DNA of 64,000 nt from Limanda limanda (GCF_963576545.1 NC_083646.1:26056527-26120526); one strand, 5' to 3'; positions 1 to 13,529 are shown, counted from the first letter of the stretch. A program made the numbers and translations. Notes: generated by a model not told the origin, from the letters alone.

Positions 1-344
1 AAGCGTTAAAGTCTCTTTTTCGGACTGGATGCAAATCCCCTCACATCCCCCACAGCTCTCTCTGGCAGCATGCGGGCCAGTTCTGGACGGGTTCCTGGCT
101 GTTGGGTCTGTCGGGCCCAGCAGGCCACGGCAGGGGTTTTCCTCTCCGAGCGAGTGAGCAGGGGAAGCTGTGTGAAAGCCACAGAATGGCTTGTATCAGT
201 GTAAAGAGAATCCTCTTTGGAAAAAAGAAAATGTAATCTAAAAGTCAAAATGAGAAGTTCTTCTTTCTGGAACAATCCAGTGCAGTAAACATGATTCAAA
301 CTCAGGTGAACAATAAGAGACATAGAAATCTGGTTTTCAGATAT

Positions 345-2859
345 TTTATTGATGAAAGCATCTTTAACCTTTTGACCCATTGGACACATGACAAAATATA
401 GCAAAACAGCTATAGAGAACATATCCCCTGAAGCCTGATCACTGATTCCAAAGCACTGCCACATCTGCAGTGTCTGATACATTTATAAAAATAACAATCA
501 TAAAAAATATACATACAAGACAAAAATCTTTTTCTTTTTTTTCAAAGGGTGATTTGTAAAAGACAGCATGGACAGAAATGGGTAACTGAGACAACATGTA
601 CAAGACGAAGCAGTAATCCACAATCTCTAACCAAGAGGCACAATCACTATTTGACAGAGCTATAGCTAGCTAGTCGGCTTTTCACCGAGTATCAAATGAC
701 AACACATTGCCTGCGCAATCCGGAGGTTACCGTCGACGTGGACAGTCACTGATAGGAGGAAACAACTGGACAGAGCAGATATGGATTACCTGAATTATGC
801 GAGACAGAGGACAAGAAAATACACGCTTTTTTTCTTCAGTGAGAGAATTTATCTTTTTGTCGCAGGACTGGGTCGATCCTGGTTTTAGGGCCTAGCCTTC
901 GTCTTTATGCTTAAAAATCCCCTTTGGGGAAGGCTGCAGTAAAGTTTGCAAAAGATTAAGTGTGTCGGCAAAGCTGTGGCATGTAATCATATACATATAT
1001 ATACGGTTCTTTAAAATGGGTTTGGATTGAAGCATAAAAACCATTAATAGGCATCATCAAAGCAACATTAGAAATGGAATATAAGTTGCAACTTAAAGTA
1101 TGTTGAACCTGGTGTGAACGCAGTTTTATTCACTCTTTTTAAACAACAGGTGATCAAAACAGAAAGCAAATGCTGAAACGGTTGTTTTGGTGCCCCCTGG
1201 AAAAAGGGGCGAGCTGCAGCACTGTGCATTAACTTGCAACCTGACCTGAACAGAGACTGTTTGTACAGTAAAGCATGGTAGCCCTCAAGAGATAGACCCC
1301 ATCACCAGCTGCACCCATCTCTCCAGGCATACTCACTCTGCCTCCTGCCTTTCAACGACTGCATGTCCCCTTCTCTCTATTTGTCTTTTTCCTCGTCTTC
1401 TCTAAAGATGTTTGGCACGACATTTCATTGTCTGAACCCTGAACGGAGCGACTGCAGGCTCCGAATCTACAGCTAAGTTCAAGCTCTTCAGCAGAAGCTG
1501 AGGAATTCCCTGCCAGGGTGCTACAGCAAATAGTGTCTCATCGTCATCTGAGGTGTCTCAGCAAATATCCTTCAGCTGCAGGAGGAAGCGTAGGAACACA
1601 CACACAGCAGCTCTCTGTCTGACTCTGACTGGAGCCTGTGCTCTCACTCTGTCTCTTATCTATCAACCTGTGAACTTTTTTCCCTTCTCCGATGAGAAAG
1701 GGAGAAGCACCGCTGTACAAAATACACAGAAAATAGTGGGTGTGTGTGAGCGTGAATCTTTTGCTGATGGTCTATAAGCAGCTGAACAACGCCTGTATTT
1801 GTTAATTGGGTCATTTTATCTTCACTCAGAGGAGATAAAATCTGGATTTTCCACATTGACCATGACTCTACTGGAAACACCATGCTGATGCATGGCTGCT
1901 TATCTGCATCGAAACGTACACAAACAGTGACTGTGCATGATCTCACGTATACATTCACAAGCCTCTGAGCTGCTGATGTCTGTGTGCCTGACTTCGAAAT
2001 AGAGTGGGACTAATTCAAAAAAGTCATATGGCAAATAGGCACTTATAAACACACACATATATATATATATTCACATATACAAATAGACATAGATTTATTT
2101 TTTATCTTTTATTTTTTTACCCCATCAAAATCGGGTTTTAAGGTTAGAGACAATCAAAAAGAAAAATCTTTGGTCTGTAAACAACCATAATTATATCCAG
2201 ATGCAAGTTGGAGATGCCGGTTTGTTATCCAAACTAATTTAGCAGCATCCCAGTTCATCTCTAGAGTATCCTGGGTGTTGGGCTGTAGCCCTCAAGATGC
2301 CTGTGATGGCATCACATTGTGTGTAGGTGTGTGTGTGGGATTGTATGTGTTTGTGTGTTTGTGTGTGTGAGTGTGTGTGTGTTGGGGACTGAGAAACAAA
2401 CCCCTGAATGCTGGGCTGCAGTAGCTGTCATCTTCAGGACACTGCTGCAGCCGTTTGCCCTGATGCTGGAATGTGCTGGCTAATCCATTCTTGACAGATT
2501 TGATCAGTCTTGTTGATGATCGCGTTTAAGAGACTGTCACATATTTGCATTCAGCCTTTACCTCCAAGCTCTACCCAAATGAAGCCTTCCCCAAACCTTT
2601 AGTTGGCCTGTGCAGGATCAGGAGACGTTGAGGAGATGTTCTCATCGGAATAGTATTGGAATTGAAAGCCAACTGGATTGGATTCAGCATTCATCCTCAG
2701 CTTATAAACAAAAACACAAGCTTGAAGCTTTGACATTAAAAAGAAGACTCCTTTTTCTGTCGGCTGTCAAACACTGGGCAGGTGTAAGGCGGCAACTCTG
2801 CCGCTTGATCCTGTTTAAACAAATTACACTCTCTCCATCCTCCTCCCCTCGGGGCGGTC
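345..2859 (-). other. tent5a: Probable 3' UTR of tent5a, with several poly(A) signals
   Basis: No coding exon is recognisable between the tent5a stop codon and the window start. On the minus strand AATAAA hexamers occur at 2094-2099, 1125-1130 and 345-350, so the transcript could end just past any of these. Mammalian TENT5A has a 3' UTR of several kilobases, so a long UTR is plausible, but the true end is an inference. Positions 2330-2385 hold a short imperfect GT tract. Confidence 0.45.
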
Positions 2860-3654
2860 TCAGTTACAGGGAAGCCAGGTGGAGTACGCAGGATGCTGGC
2901 AAGCAAACACTGGCTGAACCTGTGCTATGTAGTAGTTACTGAAGTTGCCATCTGCCACATAAGGAGCAGGTTGATAGTAACATGTGACATTGGCCACGTT
3001 GGGAATGACGTTCTGCTCGGCAAGCACTCGCACCGCCAGCATGGCTATCAGCCCTAGAGTCTGCCGCCTCTCGTGTCCCATCAGACACACCGTGCTCTCG
3101 TTGACCACTCCGTGCAGGGTCATCAGGTAGTCGTACTTGCGGTCCTCCAGGCCCACAAAGTGGTTCTGAAGGTATGACTCCAGCTTTCGCTGCTGTTCAC
3201 CAATGTCAGGGAAGTCAATGAAGAACCGTGAGCACATGTAGCGCTGCAGGGATTTCATCTCTGACTCGGAGTCAGCTATAAAGTCCCTCACCAGCAGGTG
3301 ACAGTACTTCAGCAGACCCCCGCCTCGGATCTCCTCCGGGTTGCGGGTGCAGATGACCTTGTGACGTAGGTGGTCCAGGGCCTCGACAAAGTCCCCATAT
3401 ACGCTCTCTCCCATGATGGTGGGGTGGAAGGTCTCAGCCATGGGGTTTTCTGAGCACTCGTAGAACAGCAGCAGGGAGTCCAGCTTGATCTGAAATGAGT
3501 CCACACTGAACTCAAACTGCCGCCGGAGAGAGTCCACAAACTTCAGCTCCACATTCTTCCCCCGGTTGTTGGAGAGCGAGATGAGACTCCAACGGTCTGA
3601 GTCGTTACACACCTTCACCATCTTCTGCACATAGGCTTCCTGTGATTGTGTGAG

Positions 3655-3711
<57 letters not shown>

Positions 3712-4594
3712 CATAAATATATGAAGAGAAGGGAGAGAGAAAACATACACATTAAGTAGATAGCCTTAAAGAAACAATAATTAAGTCACTTACAACCCCA
3801 TTTTTACCTAATTTTGTATTGTGCTACTACATTTATATATAACAATCTTTTCTATATCCATACATTTTATAATTAAGTTTGTGTTATGATTTTGTGTTAT
3901 TATTCCAATTGACCCTGATATTACAGACCATAGAATGTACTTGGATATGGGATCTAGCTGGCTGGCTCAGGATCCTTTCCAAATTGGATTACCTCAATCC
4001 TCTTAACTACAGAAAACCAAAGTTTTACTATCACTTAACTAATCTAATTGCACATTAAGCAGCGCGTAATGGTCGTTAAGCCGAATTGTCACAAATGCAA
4101 TCAAATCTTATCACTTATCTAAAAGTAAACAAGTATAGTATAGGGGTAAAATCTGCGGGTGCGTGTACCTTTAACGTTAACGGCGATATTTTCTCTTTAT
4201 TCACACAGTCTGGCAGAAAGTCCAGGAGACAGTCCAGCACTATGTCCTTCACGGTCTGGAAGTCGCTTTCTCCTTTCATGTCTGCGCAGAAGATGAGGTC
4301 CAGGTCCTTGTAGCCCAGTCCGCTGTCCTCGTGCAGCACGTGACTGGCCGCGGACCCGTTCAGCCTCACGTCCCGCACGTGGATGTGCTTCTCCTCCATC
4401 CGCCTGCGTACCACCTTCACGATCTGCCGCGGCTGCATCGCCAGGGTCGGGAAGTTCCCGCGGCCGTGGATCGGGATGGTCTCCGTCAGGATGGAGTCCA
4501 GCCGCCGCACTTGCTCCCAGCTCAGCACGCTGACGCTGCTCCCCTCGGGGTCGGACCTGCAGCTCACCGTGGAGCTGCTGTCGTCCTCGGACAT
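2860..4594 (-). CDS. tent5a: Terminal nucleotidyltransferase 5A (FAM46A), two coding exons
   Basis: The spliced CDS joins 4594-4169 to 3639-2860 (minus strand) with a GT-AG intron of 529 bp in phase 0, giving 401 residues. Family members are non-canonical poly(A) polymerases that extend mRNA tails, notably of secreted-protein mRNAs. The nucleotidyltransferase core is visible: the GSAASHV motif at about residues 80-86 and the metal-binding pair in KDLDLIF, Asp97 and Asp99. The second exon carries the long FAM46 C-terminal domain and ends in YSTWLPCN, the family's typical terminus. The start is the ATG of MSEDD at 4594 with G at -3; the frame stays open upstream but has no earlier ATG. The N-terminus is short and lacks the glycine/phenylalanine repeats I recall from human TENT5A. 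Paralogue choice (5A rather than 5B/C/D) rests on the MSED start and on linkage to ibtk and tpbg. Whether it is the aa or ab teleost copy cannot be told. Confidence 0.95.
3640..4168 (-). other. tent5a: tent5a intron with a CA tract at the acceptor
   Basis: The donor is AAAG then GTACAC and the acceptor is ATCACAG then GAAGCC. Both join complete codons, TTA AAG | GAA GCC. A (CA)26 array fills the polypyrimidine/branch region, ending about 19 nt before the acceptor. Confidence 0.85.
3659..3710. repeat. (GT)26 microsatellite
   Basis: An uninterrupted GT array on the plus strand, read as CA in the tent5a pre-mRNA immediately upstream of its splice acceptor. Confidence 0.97.
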
Positions 4595-4742
4595 GGCGCG
4601 GCGAGAAAAGTCCAAATAAAAATAAGAATAAAAACCTTTTCGTCAAAACGGGAACGAATCGGCGGTGGCGTCTTTACGCGCAGACTCTGGCGTAGCTCGG
4701 CTGTAAGTTCATCCGCATCGGTGTTCCCGGGAATTGAAACGA
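4595..4742 (-). other. tent5a: tent5a 5' UTR part of exon 2, with T-rich splice acceptor
   Basis: On the minus strand a roughly 55-nt T-rich tract (4750-4800) ends in TGTGTCACAG, a very strong 3' splice site. It places the start of the first coding exon at 4742 and leaves about 148 nt of 5' UTR before the ATG. A matching donor (GAGAAA then GTAAGG) lies at about 4976/4977, implying a non-coding exon 1 upstream. Confidence 0.5.
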
Positions 4743-4976
4743 CTGTGACACATAAAATAAACAAAAGTACAAATAAAAAAAATAAAATAAGAAACAAAAA
4801 ATAATTAAAGAGCCAGGGCGGATAGGGATAGTTGTGGCCGTGCGTAACGGTTGGCACAAGGCGCTGGCTGCGGGTGGAGGTCCAGTGGCGCAGCGGTCCG
4901 TGGTGCTGGTGGTTCTGGGAGAGGAGGACGAGGTGCAGCCAGTCAGCAGGAGGAGGAAAGACAGACGAGCCCTTAC

Positions 4977-5242
4977 TTTCTCCTGTGCGTCTCTGAGCTC
5001 TTCTAGTAGTCGCCCCGGTGCCGCCGTCAGTGCGTCCGAGCTCAGCGCATCACAGTCTGTGAAGCTCACTGAGCGTCCAGGAGGGGGTTTGTTTTTCCGG
5101 CCGTGACTCCATCGTCCAAAGGCACGCCTATGATTTCATGAATTTGCATGAATAAGCTGCTCCTCTAGTCGCACTTTTTGGTACAATCCTCCTTTCCCGA
5201 CGATCAACCACCCCCCTCACAAGAAAGCTTGAGGACTTTATA
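4977..5242 (-). promoter_or_regulatory. tent5a: Putative tent5a core promoter and non-coding first exon
   Basis: A minus-strand TATAAAG at 5236-5242 would place a transcription start near 5210. The donor at 4976 would then close a non-coding exon of about 230 nt. The block 4830-5110 is GC- and CpG-rich compared with its surroundings, as expected at a vertebrate promoter. An octamer (ATTTGCAT on plus, 5142-5149) lies inside it. The assignment is by motif and position only. Confidence 0.4.
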
Positions 5243-8200
5243 CGCGCGCAGCTCCCATCAAGCTGCTGCGGAAGGATCCCGGTTCATGAAGTGAATCCAG
5301 CTGCCTTCCCCCTAGAAGTCTGCTTCAGTTCAACATGTGTGGAAGTTAGTGTGGAAGTCACTTGCCCACTTGACCTGCGCCAGCCTTATGAGAGAGTCTG
5401 GAGTCTGAAGCTGTGCGTCACCCCCCTCCCCCCCTCTGTCTGCTGCTCTCTGAAACCCTGATCAGCACACTGACCCATGTACCAGCCCCGCTATATATAT
5501 ATATCCTTTACATCTATTCTCTATAGTTCATCTTTCGTGGTGCTTTATAAATATATACACATAAAATATTTCTCTTTGAAGTCATTTCCAATCAAAACCT
5601 TTTCACTTGCACACAAATTTACAGTGCCTACATGTCCCCTTTGATTATGATCTATAACCAAATTAAAATGAGAAAATATACACAAAATAATAAGATTAAA
5701 TACAAACGTATTTTCTAATCACTACAGCTGTACGGATCTGATGGGCTCCTCCGCTCACTTCACGTTGGCATGTCGCCCTCTGTGGGCCGATTCAGGTCTT
5801 AGAAGTCCACGCACTGTAGATGTGTCGCATTGGAGCACCATCATAATAAACATTAAACTTGCCCAGCTCAGTTAAAGAGGAGGAGATGGCAGATTTTTGC
5901 TCTTTAAAACAGACAGAAAATATTTTCTCTCTAATCTCATAAGCCTGTTAGACCACTGACCACTGCAGATCAGGGTCTACAGCCTCCTTCTGATGACAGT
6001 TCCCTTCTAAAACTGAAAAAACACTTGTTGCACACACTTTAAGAAACTTTGATTCACTTGTTGTTCAACGTGAACTGCTATAGCTTTGGGGGTTTAAGTT
6101 TTTTTATTCTATTCAGAAAGATCAAATCAGCAACTTGTTCTTTCTAATGGGTCAGGGGGTCAGACGAAAGCTGTGGTGAGGCCCAGGTCGGAGGGACTGG
6201 AGAGGTCAGGGACCCCGGGAGGGTGGGGCAGGTGTCACTGACGCCCCATTAGGCAGCGTAAAGCCTTGCGTCACTACAGCCACCCAGATCTGTAAGCCCT
6301 GTTTATCCCATTTACTCCATTGCACTTGCAGTCTTAATCCAGATAGACCCACACAAGAGCTCGGCCTCGGCACGTCGTCACTTCCTTCTGCAGGGACCAG
6401 ACATGGACAGGTTTAGCAGTGGTTCACATAGTCGGGGTCAGGACCCTATGGGCTGTGTTACTCCTCCAGAGCTACTTCAGAAGGATTCCTTGTCAAACTG
6501 TTCTACAATATACTGTCACTTTCTATTGTTTGTGTGCAGAGCTTTTTATTTTTTATAAACACTCTATGCAGAGTGGCCTTAGAAAACGTTGTGTTCATCC
6601 CACCTGTTTCATCTGGAATGAAGATTTTTTTATAGTCAATGTTTTGACTGAATTTGCTTTATTACTGTTCATTTGTGTGGTTCATATGAAAGTTTGAATG
6701 ATTTAGTTATATGCTGTTATTTTTTCATACATCACATGTCGGCTGTTGCAGAGGTTCGTTAAGAAAACGACACAATCTTTAGACCCAAGTTCACAACTTT
6801 GGAAAAGTGAAGCTCTGTAATTCTGCTCAGTAGCCTATAAAGCATTGCGGCAACAAAACTGACATTGTGCTTTTAATATGAAAACAACTTGCCAAAGAGG
6901 AAGTGATTCTATGAGTGTAATTGCAATGATCAGCACCTGTGCTGTGTCAGTGTGACATGCGGAAATAAAAATAGTCAAATCATCGAAACGAACAGGAAGC
7001 AATTTTGACGTGTGGTTTAGCCCAGTTGATTACAACTGATATAGTTTATCTATATCCCCGATCCCCACTGACTGCAAGAGAGCAGTCTATACAATTGAAG
7101 AAAGATTAAAGAAAACTGAAAATGTTTTCATGAAAGAAATTGCGAATAGTTTTGAAGAATGGACCTTCAGTCCCTTTATAAATAGCCTATAACTTTTGTT
7201 TGGATACTTTTCTTTGGGGTGTGTCAGACTGTATCCCCTGGCCAGTGGGAAACCTGAGATTAACATGAAATTGACTCCCCTCTTTGATCTGTGAAATTGA
7301 ATTCCACATCTGGAAATGTACATGGAACTCTCTGTCAGTTACAATGAGCCGAGAGCAGCCTCGCCTCTATGTGTTTTCCAGGTGTGGACTGAGTCCCTCA
7401 GCTGCTGCGACCACACGGTCCATAACTGAAACCGAGCTGCTGACAGAGACCGACCACAGCTTCACACACACTGCGATGCCTCAACACATCAGAACCCTGC
7501 TGATGAGTTGTTTGTTGTAAATACTTGGCACTTCAGTTAATCACCAGTAGAGTGGATGGCTCATTGGATCAGATACTGAAGGACATGAATGGTGTCATGT
7601 CAGAAAATTCCATAGAAGCAAGATTTCTGGAAAACATTCACACTCTGGTGACATTATTGTCTCTTTCAATCCAATAAGTGTGATTAGTTCAGTTTAAAAA
7701 TGAAAAAGTGTCTTTTCTCTAAGGGTTCTAATGTATATAAAATATACGTTTTCTTCTTCTATTCCTCATAAATTGTTTACAGTCACACAGAGCTCACCCC
7801 TCGGGTCTATGAAACATTTTCTGAACAGTTCAACCCAATAAAAAGTAAAGAGAAAAAGAGAGACCTGTTTTGTTTTCCTGTGCCATTTTCACCACTGCAT
7901 GATTTGAGTTTATCGACCATGGAGGCAAGGGCAATATTACTGATGCCTTTGCTGATTTTTCAGTTCACTTTAGGACTATATGCTGCTTTAAATCATCTTA
8001 AAAATATGTTGTCTTAATTGTTTTTTCCCAGTGACAGAATATTTGGATAGATATGAAATATCAAACTAAAAGTGGTGTTTTTACTGGACAACTGGACAAT
8101 ATTGAATGTTTAAACACCAAACTTGACCTTTAAGACATTCAATGACACAAGGGATTTTTATTTTATTTTGTATCACAAACTTCTTGAACGTGTAATTTTG

Positions 8201-9835
8201 AGCAACAAGTTTAATAGAAGGAATGAGCTGCTGAAGTGAGACTGTAAAATATCATTAATGTGGGAATCAGGTCATCACTATGAGCAGGGAGAAAAGCAAG
8301 TATATCAGTTGATATAAAAGTAATTCTGAAACAATACGTGAAAATATGAAACCTTTGTTATGAAAACTCAACAGAAAGCTTAATAGAGCTTTATAGTGAG
8401 TTTCACATCATTGTTCAGCTACAGCTTTGATATTCTCAATGCATTGATTTTCTCATGAGTCGAAAATCCACAAATGCAGGAAAATGTCTTTCTTTAACAT
8501 CGTCTAACATTTTCTTTGATTTCTCTGAATTCAAGTATCTTGATTAAAAAAACAGGATTTCTTAAAGGACTGATATTTATGAGTGTGCGTAATTTGGTGC
8601 AGCTCCCTTTCAAGAAAAGACATGTATCTAGTGTTTGGCCGGGCGGAGGTATGTGCTCTACTGAGTGTCACTGTGGTTTCATCATGAGACTTTTCATGAC
8701 GCTGGAGTTGTCCCCACTTACTGTCTCCCCACTGTTTAACACATGACTTAGAGCAACAACCACAATGCTGAAGTAACTCTTAAATAGCCTACTAGAGGCT
8801 AATGATGATTTATTATGCTATGACATCATTTGTTTGTGTATTTTACATGTATTTTTTTAATGTTTTTCCCCGATTAAAATAATGTTTGACAAGCCAGAGT
8901 CTCAGTCGCCTCCTCCTTTACAACAATCGCATTTCTGAGGAGTCACTTCACTCTTGCAACATCTAAAGTATCATTGACTACAGTTTACATCATAAGGATT
9001 AGCTTCTGTTAAAAAAACATCAAGTCTGGGCCATTTGGATGTTCCACATATCGTCCTGTTAAAGCACTTTTTAAGGGACAAGTTGGAATTTAGCTTTTTT
9101 CTCTCAGGATCAGCCAGAACAGACCATGAGCTTCAAGTTTCTGCAATTATTAATATTTCTGTCAAAATGGTAAAACAAAATGGAAGAAGCCATTAATCAG
9201 CGATGAGTGATTAAACAGTACACATCAGAAAAAGGATTGGTTCACTTGGTGTGTGTGGGTGCAGTCTGCTGTGGTGACAGAGAGGATTTCCAACGCAGCA
9301 TCAAACAGACGTTTCATTTTAAACTGTCGACAGAAGGGGAAGTCTCTCTTTTTGTTGCTGTGAGTAAAGAAGATGAAATAACTGGGGTCAGATTTGATCA
9401 GCAGCACTCACATCTGGACGAGCAGTTTCTAAGGCAACCGGGGGGGGGGGGCAATGACGTGACTACAAACAAAACAAAGACCCTCTCATAGGCAGCCCAT
9501 CTGTGTCTCCTCTCTCCTCCCTCACCCTCATCCTCACTTCACAGAGATAACTGGATTTCCAGGATGGTCACATTAGTGTCGGAGAGATATTCCCCTGGCT
9601 GATGATGGAGTTAGTTTTGGTTGTGGATCAAAGGCGAACAGACAGAAATGGGATTTCCAGTCTTTTTCAGTCCAACTGCCTCTGACCCCCAGTGACAAAA
9701 AGCTGGAGAATCATTCAGTTGACAAGAAAGTGTAGCGTGGGGTTAAACGGGGTCTGTGGCGTGCAGAGGCAGCAGCAGTCACTTCCGCACTGAGGATCAA
9801 TTTTTTTCAGCCCTGTTTTGGTTCCAAATTTGTGG

Positions 9836-9868
9836 CGTGTGTGTGTTTGTGTGTGTGTGTGTTTGTGC

Positions 9869-9911
<43 letters not shown>
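9836..9911. repeat. Imperfect GT microsatellite
   Basis: A compound GT array with TT, GC and GA interruptions in its first half and a pure GT run in its second half. Confidence 0.95.
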
Positions 9912-9913
<2 letters not shown>

Positions 9914-10862
9914 TTACAGGCAGAAAGAGAGGCACATCTCACCTAATCTTCCTCATAGGGTCTCTGTGAGACAGCGACAGTAAAAGAGGTCAATGTTGCT
10001 GCCAAAGCACTTGAGAGACTAATAGATGCTACAGACGTGCTGTGATCTCAGTACTGTACATACTGTTTTTGGCTAACTTGCGTTCACCTTCACAGTTTGA
10101 AGGCCTCTCCCCTCAACCGGGATGTCCAAACCACTCTGAAGATGTGCTGGAAAACATCCATATCAAACAGCCACACCTTCCACTCATCAAGGCCTTGATT
10201 TTCCCTTCTGCTGCGCTGTTATTGCTTCTTTAATTGTTTAATTGCACGAGTGCATCTTTTGCAAGTGCGTCCAATCAGAGACAATGGGCCTCTGTGGTCG
10301 TTCGAAACAGAGTGATGAAAATAAAGGAGGATCAGTGACATTTCATCCGAGCAAACGTAAATTGCCATTTTGGCGATTACGGTAATTTCCCTTCTTAGTT
10401 AGGAACATGAAAAGATTGATATTTCCAGTCTGAAAGAGCTTAGATATGATGGGCAACTGTCCCAGTCTCTGTGCTGATCATTCAAGAGAGTACAGGTTTC
10501 AGTCCATTTTTATATAAAGTCTATGAGAAAGACCCAGGTTGACTATTTCCCATCTTCATGCTAAGCTAAACTAGCCAGTTTCTGGTGGTAGCTTTTTACT
10601 TTAAAACATAACAGCGGTATCAGACTTCTAATGTAACTCATTGAGAACAATTTCCTAAAATCTTAAATTGTGACTCTTGGTAGAGATGAAGAAGGAGAAA
10701 GAGAAGAAGAGAAGGGTAAGACAAAAAGAGAAATGGACCATGGACCATTTGAGATCTGCATTCCTGACAATGATAAATGATCCATGAACCCCAAACAATC
10801 ACGTGTGCAAATGTATTTTTTATGGAATAAAGGTTATTACGTGGAGTTGCAGTTAGTGTCAG

Positions 10863-11129
10863 GGCGGCTGTGGCTGAGGGGTAGAGTGGTCGTCCTCCAA
10901 CCTGAAGGTCGGTGGTTCGATCCCCAGTCTGAACCATCTGCATGCCGAAGTGTCCTTGGGCAAGATGCTGAACCCTGAATGGCCCCCCATAGAATAACTA
11001 AGTGCTGCAAATAGATGCACTGTATGAATGTGTGTATGAATGGGTGAATGTGAAACTGTACTGTAAAGCGCTTTGAGTGGTCTTCATCAGACTAGAAAAG
11101 CGCTATATAAATACAAATCCATTTACCAT
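10863..11129 (+). repeat. tRNA-derived SINE-like element
   Basis: The head has pol III promoter boxes: box A TGGCTGAGGGG (10871-10881) and box B GGTTCGATCCC (10914-10924), separated by about 32 nt as in tRNA genes. The body continues with the motif GTCCTTGGGCAAGATGCTGAA and the tail with AAAGCGCTTTGAGTGG, then AAGCGCTATATAAATAC and CATTTACCAT, sequence typical of an abundant fish interspersed family. A shorter and a 5'-truncated relative occur at 21965-22175 and 49528-49650. It is not a functional tRNA because the arms do not fold into a cloverleaf and the homology extends far past the tRNA length. Confidence 0.75.
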
Positions 11130-13529
11130 AAGTCTTCCATTTGTCTTATATAAAAATGAATAGTGCAGACAGGAGAAAAGACACTATAATAATTACAGTG
11201 GACGTGTCAGCAAAAATGACTTGGAGATCGTTCACATTCCTTCACATTCAGAACAACTGTCATCACGGCTGCTGGCTTGGCACCTGCTCTGTTACAAAGC
11301 TCTGCAGACGTCACAGGACCATGCTCTCTGCCAGCAGACACGTGGCCACGAGGCTGTCAGCAAAGTCCAAGTGGACGTCACCTGAACGCCAAGAGACAGC
11401 AGGAGGGCCATCACGTTCTGGCCACACTCTCAGAGTAAGACACTTCCTGAAGCCCTGATGATCTTTGTCAAGCTGCCAGCAGAATGACGGCGGCGGAGAG
11501 GTCAGGTAATCCAGGGCTAACTGGCTCCATGTCCACTAAATAGGATTGAAAGGGCCAGTCAACCCAATGCGACTGAGGCTATGAAGGGAAACTAAGCAGC
11601 CGGAAGACTCTTTGAGCTACAGGTCAGCATTCAAGCTCAAGCAGAGTATGAATAACTCTTAAGTAACTCTTAAGGTATTATGGATGACGGGTCCTGCATT
11701 TGCCATCACTGCTGCTGAATGACCTACTACCCAAACTCTGCTCCGTCTGAGTCTTCTTATAAACGTTAGCTAAACACATCTTTAAAAAGTATTATTACAT
11801 TTGAAAAATATGAATTCATTATCATGCTTATTATTGCTAAAACAAAATAATGCATCTCATAATAAACATGTATCAAATAATTTCCAGTGATAGTTGTTTT
11901 CCAGAAGCCCTTTATGGGGCTGTTAGCTGCTGGTCACTTGGGGAGGTCACCTTATCAAGTATGTAAATACATGTTCCAGACTAAACTACAGCACTTCCAG
12001 TACCTTCTGCCAATATTAGCACACCCTACACCCAGCCGTGACCCGTCAGTAACCAAGAGGTTAGGTTTATTCCAAATTGAATGGAGAGTCCAGAATTTCC
12101 AGAGATACCAAATACTGCATGTGTGGGGGAATGTTGCATAAGAGAGACATGTAAAATATTCCTATTTGCTGCAGCTCTTACAGTCAGTTAAACATCATAA
12201 AGCTGAAATGAACATAATACACAATACACTGCATATGTACAGTGTGATGTGTGGAGTTTAGGAGTGTCATGGGGAATTAACAAACTAATTTCATTCCACA
12301 ATTCATATTTGTGAAAACATTTTAAATGCATAAATTATTAATTAGGAAATATTAATTTCTGACCAAATATAATCAAATCTGCACATTCATTTGTATTTTC
12401 CCCTTCAAAGACATCCATGGCTGTCCAGAATAAAATAAAGGGGAAATGATCCATCTTCCAGTGTTTTGTCATTTAACTACTGTGAAATGTACTTAAAACT
12501 TAGTTGAATTTTGAAACGGAAAAGTCATAGAAACTGTACATGTCGACAAATGTAATTCAATGTCCAGATCATACTCAGACATGATTCTATTTGATCTATT
12601 ACCAAATTAAAAATAATTGTATCTTATGAGAGTATATTAGGAGAGGACATTTGTTTGCCATAATTAACTTTCACCAAAAACTGAATTCTAATTGCATTCA
12701 GATACTTACACTCAGGGTTACTGTAAGAACTAAAGGTCAGCAAAAGTAACACTTTCTTTTTGTCCCTCGTGTCCTATTTGTTAACTTCCTCACAATTTAT
12801 ATCTTGATTTGACTCAAACTTTCTCTTCCTATAAAGGAGGTTACAACATGAACTAAAATGACTTTAACTTTGAATCAGCAGGTTTCAGGGTGCTAGTTCC
12901 CATTTTTGGAAACTAAATAACCCACAGAGATGCTGTGTATTTACCACACAGTATATAAAGAAATAAAAAATCTTTTTGCAGTTCTTAAGTTGCTCTCAAA
13001 GTGCAGTGTTTCCATCCTGATGTTTCCAGACATACTGGATCGGTCCAGCGTATACAAGGTTGGAGTTTCGACTCCTTTACAGTCATTAGATCCTAACAGA
13101 AGAAACTGACAAGCCGCATGATGAGTGATGACATCAGACTGCATAACTGTTGGTTCGACCTTGCTCATCGTGATTTGGCACTCTCCAGTTGGAGCAGATT
13201 GGGAATGTAGGAGGTATTCCAGGGAGCGTAGAAGCAGAGCCCCTTTTCTCCATAAACAAATGAATCCTGAAGTGATCCTTGCCGGTCGGCTGGACGACGG
13301 CCCTATGACTTTCCCATCTGCCTGGCAGGAAGGCTCGACGGCCAGGGCCCTGTCCTCCACCATCTCTCCACAGGAAGAGTGCACCTTCCTTAAGTATTCC
13401 TTCACTGCTTTACAGTGTCACAACCATCTCTGCAAAACTATGTAAGGGAGGGATTTCCAACCACAGGCATATATATTTTTGCATTTTCGAGAAGATTGTG
13501 GAGCAGATCAGTTTAAAAAAAGATTGAAA

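Noticed and set aside
3640..3750. N-terminal extension of the tent5a second exon (HTHTHT run)
   Set aside because: This is intron sequence: the CA repeat and acceptor; splicing at 3639 restores the family alignment.
4197..4804. Long frames on both strands around tent5a exon 2
   Set aside because: GC-rich shadows in other frames of the tent5a exon and its 5' leader, with no family resemblance.
10863..10935. Possible tRNA gene
   Set aside because: Box A and B are present, but no cloverleaf is apparent and the sequence continues into a repeat body shared with other copies.
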